Assembly (NCBI GenBank): GCA_016281385.1
Contig: JAEEIN010000095.1
Location: forward strand, 1 to 48,832
Source of the DNA: Lachnospiraceae bacterium
Lineage (GTDB): Bacteria; Bacillota; Clostridia; Lachnospirales; Lachnospiraceae
Reading direction: 5' to 3'
Length of the DNA stretch: 48,832 bases
Below, piece after piece: positions 8,258 to 15,558 of the stretch; the first letter of the stretch is position 1; every line of letters starts with the position of its first letter. The position numbers and the translations under genes are program-made. Below the pieces are notes generated by a model, which did no database searches, was not told the DNA's origin, and saw only the letters and a list, made by a program, of their open reading frames with translations.

Positions 8258-10675
8258 CTACGAGAAGAACCTCTTAGCCAGATCTGCCGCTTCCTTTGCA
8301 TCCTTTGTGTAGTAGTCTGCGCCGATCTTCATGGCATATTCATAGGTAAGCACAGCTCCTCCCACAAATACTTTACAATCACATCCCGCTTCGCGAAGCT
8401 GACGGATGGTCTCCTCCATTGATGCAACCGTGGTGGTCATAAGTGCGGAAAGGCCTACGAGTTTAATATTCTCACGCTTAACGGTCTCAACTACAGTCTC
8501 GGGCGCTACGTCCTTGCCGAGATCGAGCACCGAGAATCCGTAATTTTCCAGAATGGTCTTGACTATATTCTTTCCGATATCATGAACGTCGCCCTTTACG
8601 GTACAGATAACGATACGTCCCTTTGATATCTGCTCACCCACGTTGTTCTTCGCCATGTGCTCCTTGATAACGGCAAAGCCCGCTTCGGCTGCCTTGGCAG
8701 AAGAAAGAAGCTGGGGAAGGAAGGATCTGTGATTCTCAAAATCCTCTCCCACTTTGTCAAGGGCAGGGATAAGTTCTCCGTTTATGATCTCCATGGGATC
8801 TTTGGTTTCAAGAAGCTTCTTCACATCCTCTGCGGTGGAATCCTTAAGGCCTTTGCACACGTCATAAAGGATGGTTCCGGGAACGAGTCCGTCACCGGAA
8901 GCCTGTGCAGGCTGCGCTGCGGCCCCCGCATCGGCAACAGTCTTCATAAGTGCTGCCTGTTCCTTTTCCCTTGCTGCGATAACGGCGTATTTCTCGGCAT
9001 AAGCCGCTCCGCCGGGATCTACTGCGGAAAGTGTAAGGAATGCATCGAAAGCCCCCATCATTGCCGCATTGTTGGGATTTATTATGGCAAGATCGAGACC
9101 TGCATACATTGCAAGTGTCAAAAAAGTTGTATTTATGAATTCGCGCTTCGGAAGACCGAAGGAAATATTTGAAACACCGAGAACGGTCTTTACACCGAAT
9201 TCGGATTTAACGCGCCTGATGGCATCAAGTGTATCCTCAGCCCTGTTTTCCGCAATACTTACGGTCTGGGTAAGACAGTCTATATAGATATCACATCTGG
9301 GAATGCCGTATTCATCGCACTTTTCCACGATATGACGGGCCATTTCAACACGTTCCTCTGCCTTTTGAGGAATGCCCTCCTCGTTAAGGGTAAGGCCTAC
9401 GACCGCCGCACCGTATTTCTTCGCAATGGGAAGGATGGCATCAAGCCTTTCATCATCGGCATTTACGCTGTTGATGATGGGTTTACCGTTGTATATGCGA
9501 AGGGCAGCTTCGATTGCTTCCACGCTTGAAGAGTCGATCTGTAAAGGTGTATCCACCATGGTCTGAAGTTCTTTGACAACCTCAATCATCAGAGCCTTTT
9601 CATCAACTGTGGGTATACCTACGTTAACGTCAAGAACAGTGGCTCCGGCTCCAACCTGTTCAAGAGCCTGGTTCATGACATAATCAAGGTCATGATCCAA
9701 AAGTGCCTGCTGGAATTTCTTTTTACCTGTGGGATTGATCCTCTCACCCACTACATTTACATGAGTTATGTTAACATAAGCTCTGGCACTGGAAAGGTAT
9801 GGTCTCTTACCTTTTTCAGATTTCACAGGCTTATATTCATTTCTTATGTTAACCAATCCTTTGATGTATTCGGGATCGGTTCCGCAGCATCCGCCGACAA
9901 AGGAAACGCCCATTTCCATGAAAGCCCTCATCTGCTCGGCGAAATCTTCTGCTTTAAGGTTATATGTATTGGTGACGGGATCGGGCAAGCCGGCATTGGG
10001 CTTTACGATAAGCGGAAGGTCCGAGACTTCACGCATTCTTTTTACAATGGGAACAAGTTCCTTGGGGCCTAAAGAACAGTTGACACCTATCGCATCAACT
10101 CCCAAGGCCTCAAGGGTGATTGCCATAGCCTCTGCCAGAACACCCGTAAAGGTACGTCCGTCGGCTTCGAAGGTCATCGTTACCCAGATAGGTAAGCTGC
10201 AGTTTTCCCTGGCTGCAAGGACTCCCGCCTTAACCTCCAAAAGATCCGTCTGTGTTTCAAGAACAAAAAGATCAGCCCCCGCCTTCTCAGCTGCGACCAT
10301 CATCTCTTTGTACATATCGTAAGCATCGTCAAATTTAAGATTGCCGAAGGGCTCGAGAATATCACCTATGGGACCGAAGGAAGCTGCGACCATTACATCC
10401 TTGTCTCCCACTGCCTCCTTTGCGTTCTTAACGGCAGCGGTAACAAGCTCCTCAGGGGTATACTCACTGTCACGCAGCTTATAAGCATTTGCACTGAAAG
10501 TATGAGCATAGATCACATCGGATCCTGCCTCAATATATTCTTTATGTACTTCCTGAACGATCTCGGGATGGGTGATATTTAACTCTTCCGGAACCTTTCC
10601 CATGGGAGCTTTCTTGCTCATAAGCTGTGTTCCCATTGCTCCGTCAAGTACCCTTATCCTGTCAAAATATTCCAT
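8258..10675 (-). CDS. metH: Cobalamin-dependent methionine synthase MetH, short form
   Basis: Transfers the methyl group of methyl-tetrahydrofolate to homocysteine through methylcobalamin. In order the 805 residues hold a homocysteine-binding barrel (about 1-290, zinc cysteines in VNCSLG and FVGGCCGTDPE), a pterin-binding domain (about 310-570, INPTGKKKF), the B12 cap helices (about 615-685) and the B12 Rossmann domain with GDVHDIGKNIV, whose His is the lower cobalt ligand. The roughly 350-residue AdoMet reactivation domain of the long E. coli form is absent; a separate small gene with that function lies directly upstream, four bases away. The ATG at 10675 is preceded by AAAGGA. Confidence 0.95.
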   Translation of the reverse strand: MEYFDRIRVLDGAMGTQLMSKKAPMGKVPEELNITHPEIVQEVHKEYIEAGSDVIYAHTFSANAYKLRDSEYTPEELVTAAVKNAKEAVGDKDVMVAASFGPIGDILEPFGNLKFDDAYDMYKEMMVAAEKAGADLFVLETQTDLLEVKAGVLAARENCSLPIWVTMTFEADGRTFTGVLAEAMAITLEALGVDAIGVNCSLGPKELVPIVKRMREVSDLPLIVKPNAGLPDPVTNTYNLKAEDFAEQMRAFMEMGVSFVGGCCGTDPEYIKGLVNIRNEYKPVKSEKGKRPYLSSARAYVNITHVNVVGERINPTGKKKFQQALLDHDLDYVMNQALEQVGAGATVLDVNVGIPTVDEKALMIEVVKELQTMVDTPLQIDSSSVEAIEAALRIYNGKPIINSVNADDERLDAILPIAKKYGAAVVGLTLNEEGIPQKAEERVEMARHIVEKCDEYGIPRCDIYIDCLTQTVSIAENRAEDTLDAIRRVKSEFGVKTVLGVSNISFGLPKREFINTTFLTLAMYAGLDLAIINPNNAAMMGAFDAFLTLSAVDPGGAAYAEKYAVIAAREKEQAALMKTVADAGAAAQPAQASGDGLVPGTILYDVCKGLKDSTAEDVKKLLETKDPMEIINGELIPALDKVGEDFENHRSFLPQLLSSAKAAEAGFAVIKEHMAKNNVGEQISKGRIVICTVKGDVHDIGKNIVKTILENYGFSVLDLGKDVAPETVVETVKRENIKLVGLSALMTTTVASMEETIRQLREAGCDCKVFVGGAVLTYEYAMKIGADYYTKDAKEAADLAKRFFS

Positions 10676-10679
10676 ATGC

Positions 10680-11270
10680 TCAATCCTTTATTCCTGCCAC
10701 TGCAGTTACGCTTTTTTCCGGATTCATCAGATAGCTGCTGTTTAACCTGATCCCGGCGGTTCTGGTCATATCAAGGAGTTTCATGAAATCATCCTGCTGC
10801 TCGATGGGAAAATCCCCATATCCCGGGCTGTAGCGATCCCCCGTATGACCTGAAGGAAGCTGTGTATCTATTTCTTTTTGCAGTTCGTCTATGGCTTTCT
10901 CGACAAGTGCCGCTCCGCAGGAATTTAAGATCATTCCCCTTGCTGCATCGTCGAGCATTACCCTTTTTACTTCTCTGTCGAATTCCGGGCCAATGGTGAT
11001 GCACATAAGAACAACCTGCTTATCCCACATTAAATGTCTTGAGATTCCCTGTCCTTTAAACACCACGTCGGTGCCCTTTAAAGCTACGCCTTCCTCGCAT
11101 TTCTCAATATCGAAGAGACGCCAGTAGGACCTGATCCTGGCAAGACGGTTTGTTGTTTCCATTCCGTCACGGATCATCTCGTCCGTAAGCTCCGTAAGTT
11201 CGACCCCTCGCCTGTACCCGCAATAACGGAGTACCTCGCTTTTATCATTCTCAAATGTAAGTTCCGTCAT
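10680..11270 (-). CDS. Stand-alone methionine synthase activation-domain protein
   Basis: A 196-residue soluble protein related to the C-terminal AdoMet-binding reactivation domain of MetH. Recognisable elements are RYSPGYGDFPIEQQ, which corresponds to the RxxPGYP AdoMet-site motif, and the terminal PEKSVTAVAG. The likely role is to re-methylate cob(II)alamin on the short MetH using AdoMet and a reductant. The gene lies between metF (3-base gap) and metH (4-base gap), so the three are almost certainly translated from one mRNA. It is shorter than the fused domain, as is usual for split versions. The function is inferred from motif and position. Confidence 0.88.
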   Translation of the reverse strand: MTELTFENDKSEVLRYCGYRRGVELTELTDEMIRDGMETTNRLARIRSYWRLFDIEKCEEGVALKGTDVVFKGQGISRHLMWDKQVVLMCITIGPEFDREVKRVMLDDAARGMILNSCGAALVEKAIDELQKEIDTQLPSGHTGDRYSPGYGDFPIEQQDDFMKLLDMTRTAGIRLNSSYLMNPEKSVTAVAGIKD

Positions 11271-11273
11271 TTA

Positions 11274-12158
11274 TCAAACCTTATTAACGCCCTTGAAAAG
11301 GCTTTCGGTTGCCTGTGTCACATACTTTGCGGTATCAACATTGTTCATGGTGTATACATGCACTCCGCGGGTATCGTTGGCCACAAGATCCGTGATCTGA
11401 TCCACCGCATAGGAAAGTCCCGCCTGATTGAGGGCTTCGGGAGAATCCGCATATTTGCTGATGAGACGGGCAAATTTGGGAGGAATGCTGGCTCCGCACA
11501 TTGCAACCGTTCTCTCAACCTGAGACTTCTTTGTGATGGGCATTATTCCTGCAGAGATCGGTACCGTAATGCCGGCCTTCTCAACCTTGTCCCTGAATGA
11601 ATAGAATATCTCATTGTCAAAGAAAAGCTGCGTTGTAAGCTGACTTACGCCCGCATCCACTTTCTTCTTAAGATTCTCGATATCCTCATCAAGATTCGCC
11701 GCATCCACGTGACACTCGGGATAGCATGCACCCGTCACATTAAATGCGGGATCGAATTCCTTTATGAAGGCAGCAAGCTCGTTTGCATGGGAAAATGCCA
11801 TAACAGGGGTTCCCTCTGCGGGAAGATCTCCCCTTAAGGCAAGTATGTTCCAAACTCCGATATTCCTGAGATTTTCAAGAGTCTCCCTGAGTTCCTCCTT
11901 TGTGGAGCCTACGCAGGTAAGGTGGCTTATGGGCTCGATACCGTATTCCTTCTTTATAAGGGATGCGATCTCGGCGGTCTTGCTGCGCTGAACCTCTGAG
12001 CCCCCTGCTCCGTAGGTTACGGAAATATAATCCACGGGAAGACCCCTTAAGCCGTATAAGGTGTTATAGACCGTATCGATGGAATCCGCCTTCTTGGGAG
12101 GGAATACCTCCAGCGAATATACCGCCTTTTTATGTTTAAATAATTCCGCAATGTTCAT
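11274..12158 (-). CDS. metF: 5,10-methylenetetrahydrofolate reductase MetF
   Basis: Flavin-dependent reduction of methylene-tetrahydrofolate to the methyl form used by MetH. The 294 residues form one TIM barrel, normal for bacterial MetF. Visible motifs are SLEVFPPK near the N terminus, YISVTYGAGGS, THLTC in the ISHLTCVG segment, LALRGDLP and the FFDNE segment that lines the folate site. The gene begins 20 bases after the GH27 stop codon with no terminator between them, so it appears to lie inside a longer operon. I found no SAM riboswitch in front of it. Confidence 0.96.
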   Translation of the reverse strand: MNIAELFKHKKAVYSLEVFPPKKADSIDTVYNTLYGLRGLPVDYISVTYGAGGSEVQRSKTAEIASLIKKEYGIEPISHLTCVGSTKEELRETLENLRNIGVWNILALRGDLPAEGTPVMAFSHANELAAFIKEFDPAFNVTGACYPECHVDAANLDEDIENLKKKVDAGVSQLTTQLFFDNEIFYSFRDKVEKAGITVPISAGIMPITKKSQVERTVAMCGASIPPKFARLISKYADSPEALNQAGLSYAVDQITDLVANDTRGVHVYTMNNVDTAKYVTQATESLFKGVNKV

Positions 12159-12178
12159 TTAGCATCGTCCAATCTTCT

Positions 12179-13438
12179 TTATTCGAAATAAAAAACCTTT
12201 GCACCGTGAGCAGGTATGGAAACCTTAAGGATCATGCCGCTCTTTGTAAGCTTTCCGCTCCAGAGTTCGCGCCCTGCAGGGATGCTCTCCAGTTCAAGGT
12301 CATTGTTTGTGATCTCGAAGGATCCCTTTCTGTCCCCGGCATTAAAGAGTGCCGCATAGGTTCCGCCCTTTGCGGAATTTGCTACCCAAAGGATTAATTC
12401 GTTCTTTCCCACGGTCTTTCTGAATACCTGATGGGAATTGCGGGCATCGGCATGCATGTCAAGTATATCTCTGTTTGTAAGGATGGACAGCGTAAAGTCA
12501 TCGTTCTTGGTCATCTCGGCACCTATCATCAAAGGAGCTCTGAAGATGCACCAGAGAGACATCATGGTTATCTGCTCATCCTCTGTAAATCTTGTCCAGC
12601 CGTTTTCATCGTAGCACTGTCTCAATGCACCTACGGGAAGCATATCGGCATCGGGCCAGTTACCATAGCCTGTGTGAGTACACCACTTCTCCGCACGTTC
12701 AAACATGGCATAGAGAAGATCCCATCTGTCCCAGAAATCATCGGTTATACGCCACATGTTCGAATACTGCTTGTATAACTCGGATTTCTCCAGAAGTGCG
12801 GGTCCGGGAGATAAGGAAAGGATCATATCCCTTCCGCAGTTATGTAAACTATCACTCAGCATCTTGAGTTCTTCTTCCTCTCTGGGAAGCTCTCTGCAGA
12901 TGTCATCGCACTTGATGAAGTCCACACCCCATGATGCATAGAGTTTAAAGATACTGTCGTAGTACTCTCTTGCGCCTTCTTTGTTGGGATCGAGACCGTA
13001 CATATCGGTGTTCCAGTAGCAGATGCTGGCGGTCTTTGCCACCTCTCTGGCTGTCTTGTCCGTTCCATAAACCTGCGTATTCTGATGAACGGCCTGTCTG
13101 GGAATACCGCGCATTATGTGAATACCGAATTTAAGTCCCAGTGAGTGAACATAGTCCGCAAGGGGCTTAAAGCCCTTTCCGCCTTTGGCACTGGGAAAAC
13201 GGTTTGGTGCAGGAATGAAACGCCCGTACTTATCCATGCACATATCCGTAAAGGGATGATACTCATTGTTGTCCGCAGCGGGCTCATACCACTGAATGTC
13301 AACAACAACATATTCCCAGCCGAAGGGCTTTAAATACTTTGCCATGTAATCGGCGTTCTTTCTGACTACCTCTTCGGTTACTGCGGCACCGTAACAGTCC
13401 CAGCTGTTCCAGCCCATGGGGGAAACACGTAAATCCAT
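12179..13438 (-). CDS. GH27-family alpha-galactosidase, cytoplasmic
   Basis: A 419-residue TIM-barrel glycosidase with a C-terminal beta domain. The N-terminal PMGWNSWDCYG is the GH27 hallmark. The putative nucleophile is Asp178 in FIKCDD and the acid/base is Asp233 in RITDDFWDRWD, matching the spacing in characterised alpha-galactosidases (about 60 residues). No signal peptide is present, so the substrate must be imported. FIKCDD differs from the usual KYDN/KxD contexts, so specificity such as beta-L-arabinopyranoside is possible. It starts 18 bases after mgtE with AGGAG upstream and precedes metF, an unusual operon partner. Confidence 0.88.
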   Translation of the reverse strand: MDLRVSPMGWNSWDCYGAAVTEEVVRKNADYMAKYLKPFGWEYVVVDIQWYEPAADNNEYHPFTDMCMDKYGRFIPAPNRFPSAKGGKGFKPLADYVHSLGLKFGIHIMRGIPRQAVHQNTQVYGTDKTAREVAKTASICYWNTDMYGLDPNKEGAREYYDSIFKLYASWGVDFIKCDDICRELPREEEELKMLSDSLHNCGRDMILSLSPGPALLEKSELYKQYSNMWRITDDFWDRWDLLYAMFERAEKWCTHTGYGNWPDADMLPVGALRQCYDENGWTRFTEDEQITMMSLWCIFRAPLMIGAEMTKNDDFTLSILTNRDILDMHADARNSHQVFRKTVGKNELILWVANSAKGGTYAALFNAGDRKGSFEITNNDLELESIPAGRELWSGKLTKSGMILKVSIPAHGAKVFYFE

Positions 13439-13456
13439 ATCTTATACTCCTGTCTG

Positions 13457-14788
13457 TCAGATTCCAAGTATCGATGTTGCAAAAGAAAAATATATCAAAA
13501 GTGATAACGCATCTACGATGGTGGTAATGAAGGGGCTTGCGGTAACTGCCGGGTCAAAACCGATGCGCTTGACCAGCATGGGAAGCAGACATCCGATGAA
13601 TTTGGCAATAACAACAGCCGCTACAAGGGTCATACATACCACCGCCGCAACCCAGATGGTTACCCTGTCTATAACAAGAAGTTTCACAAAGTTAGCCGCC
13701 GCAAGAGTCGCACCGCAGACAATGGCTACCCGGAACTCCTTCCATACTACTTTGAAAAGGTCCTTAAACCCTATCTCTTCAAGGGAAAGTCCACGAATGA
13801 TGGTGGCGCTGGCCTGACCTCCGGCATTACCGCCGGTGTCCATGAGCATGGGGATGAATGCCGTTAAGATAGGCAATGCACCCAATGCTTCTTCGAAGCT
13901 TTCTATGATCTTTCCCGTAAAGGTTGCGGAAACCATGAGAAGAAGTAGCCAGGGGATCCTCTTTTTCCAGGTCTCCAGAACGCCGGTCTTCATATAGGGC
14001 TTGTCGGAAGGCACGATAGCTGCCATCTTTTCAATATCCTCTGTAGCCTCTTCTTCAAGGATATCCATGATATCATCGACGGTGATGATACCGACGAGTC
14101 TGTTCTCGTTGTCCACAACGGGCATCGATGTAAAGTCGTATTTCTGGAACTGTCTTGCTACATCTTCCTGGTCCATCAGGGTGTTGACCGAGATGACGTT
14201 CTCATGCATTATCTCGCCGATGATCGCATCCGGGTCGCTTAACAAAAGATATCTCAATGCGGCGGTTCCCACAAGGTGACGTCCCGCATCAAGAACGTAG
14301 CAGACATTGATGGTTTCGGAATCGATTCCCAGTTTTCTTATCCTCTCAAGTGACTGGGCTACCGTAAGGTTTTCCTTTAAGTCCACATACTCCACGGTCA
14401 TGATGCTTCCCGCGGATTCCTCGGGGTACTTAAGAAGATGGTTAATGTCCCGTCTTGCCTCAGGACTTACGTTGGCAAGAAGTTTTTTAACGATATTTGC
14501 GGGCATCTCCTCGAAAAGGTCCGTAGCATCGTCGGCCATCATGTTGTTTATGATGCCGGCAGCATCGGAATCCGAAAGGGATGTGATGATGGTCTGCTGG
14601 TTGTCCACTTCAAGGTAGGAAAATACATCGGCCGCAGTGTCTTTGGGCAAAATCCTGAAGACCTTCAGCATGTCCTCCTTTTGCAGTTCTTCCAAAACCG
14701 CAGCGATATCCGCATCGTTTAAATCAGTCAGCTTCTGGCGAAGACTGGTATACTGCTTGGTCTCCAATAATTCAATGATCTCTTCCAT
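13457..14788 (-). CDS. mgtE: Magnesium transporter MgtE
   Basis: Homodimeric Mg2+ channel of the inner membrane. The 443-residue protein has an N-terminal superhelical MgtE_N domain (about 1-130), two CBS domains (about 130-255, with MPVVDNENRLVGIITVDDIMDIL), a linker helix and five TM segments from about 280, including the pore-region motif PMLMDTGGNAGGQ. In the family the cytoplasmic domains close the channel when Mg2+ is high. The ATG at 14788 has GGAGAAAATGCT directly upstream. A possible 51-codon reading frame starts in the leader and overlaps the start of mgtE (14883-14728). Confidence 0.96.
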   Translation of the reverse strand: MEEIIELLETKQYTSLRQKLTDLNDADIAAVLEELQKEDMLKVFRILPKDTAADVFSYLEVDNQQTIITSLSDSDAAGIINNMMADDATDLFEEMPANIVKKLLANVSPEARRDINHLLKYPEESAGSIMTVEYVDLKENLTVAQSLERIRKLGIDSETINVCYVLDAGRHLVGTAALRYLLLSDPDAIIGEIMHENVISVNTLMDQEDVARQFQKYDFTSMPVVDNENRLVGIITVDDIMDILEEEATEDIEKMAAIVPSDKPYMKTGVLETWKKRIPWLLLLMVSATFTGKIIESFEEALGALPILTAFIPMLMDTGGNAGGQASATIIRGLSLEEIGFKDLFKVVWKEFRVAIVCGATLAAANFVKLLVIDRVTIWVAAVVCMTLVAAVVIAKFIGCLLPMLVKRIGFDPAVTASPFITTIVDALSLLIYFSFATSILGI

Positions 14789-14883
14789 AGCATTTTCTCC
14801 AATCCTGTGATCTTATTTTTTAAATATGGCTGTCCCGCGACGGGGACGGGGTTATCGGAGGATATATGGTCCGAACTCTTCAT
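14728..14883 (-). other. Possible overlapping upstream reading frame of mgtE
   Basis: An ATG at 14883, preceded by AGGTGA seven bases upstream, opens 51 codons that run through the mgtE start and stop at TGA 14730-14728 in a different frame. The peptide begins MKSSDHISSDNPVPVAGQP and is proline-containing early on. The frame also covers a small hairpin, GTCCC/GGGAC. Leader peptides that sense Mg2+ through proline codons are known for other Mg2+ transporter genes (mgtA of enterobacteria), which is why it is listed. There is no direct evidence of translation. Confidence 0.3.
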
Positions 14884-14918
14884 TTAAGATCACCTGCCTT
14901 TCAAAAATGTTATGTTAA

Positions 14919-15551
14919 CTACTGTTCCTCGCAGTAGTAGGCTTCTCCCGTTTTCTCGATCAAAGCCTTGGATGCCGTGATTGAAATGACATCCCTCTCT
15001 ATCTCCTCAAATCGTTCAAATCCGCATCTAATGAAAAAACAAACCTCGGCGTCGTAATTTATGTTAACCACTTCCACCTTTTGTTTTTCAAAATGCCGCC
15101 TTAATTTCTCGCCGTCGGCATAATCGGATCTCACGTTTGCCGAAATACCGTATTTCATTACCCCGGTCTTTGATGCTTCAAGACCGAGCTTCGCAGCCTC
15201 GCCGTACATCCTGGCAAGAGGTCCCGCTCCCAGAAGGGTTCCTCCGAAATATCTGGTAACAACGATGGCCGCATTTCTTACGCCCGTTTCCTTAAGGACA
15301 TTGTAGATCGGAAGGCCTCCCGTCTGGGCAGGTTCGCCGTCATCGGCATATTTTACCTTGTCGGCGTCCTTTCCGATCACATAGGCATAACAGTTGTGCC
15401 TTGCGTCGTAATATTGCTTTTTCATGGATGTAACGAAGGCCTGTGCCTCCTCCTCCGTCGAGACGGGAGTAACATGGGCTATGAAACGGGATTTCTTTAA
15501 CTCCGTCTCGGCCTCCCCGCCTTCAAGGAGAATGGTATAGGGTTCATTCAT
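14919..15551 (-). CDS. IMPACT/YigZ-family protein
   Basis: A 210-residue protein of the UPF0029/IMPACT family, in which bacterial members have been linked to translation regulation and to dipeptide substrates. The N-terminal domain carries the family block from KKSRFIAHVTPV through ARHNCYAYVIG, GEPAQTGGLPI and VVTRYFGGTLLGAGPL (about 20-125). A C-terminal ferredoxin-like domain follows. It starts 7 bases after the PBP stop codon, with its AAGGGGAG binding site inside the end of the PBP gene, so the two are coupled. Biological function remains poorly defined. Confidence 0.9.
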   Translation of the reverse strand: MNEPYTILLEGGEAETELKKSRFIAHVTPVSTEEEAQAFVTSMKKQYYDARHNCYAYVIGKDADKVKYADDGEPAQTGGLPIYNVLKETGVRNAAIVVTRYFGGTLLGAGPLARMYGEAAKLGLEASKTGVMKYGISANVRSDYADGEKLRRHFEKQKVEVVNINYDAEVCFFIRCGFERFEEIERDVISITASKALIEKTGEAYYCEEQ

Positions 15552-15558
15552 ATTGTTT

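Noticed and set aside
8657-9172. 171-codon plus-strand frame inside metH
   Set aside because: It is antisense to metH and Cys/Lys/Gly-rich in a way expected from reversed codons.
12159-12178. SAM or cobalamin riboswitch for metF/metH
   Set aside because: Only 20 bases separate metF from the GH27 gene, and the gaps within the met genes are 3-4 bases, so there is no room.
14789-14918. M-box (magnesium) riboswitch upstream of mgtE
   Set aside because: The 130-base gap lacks the conserved M-box core; only a short GC hairpin and a possible reading frame are seen.
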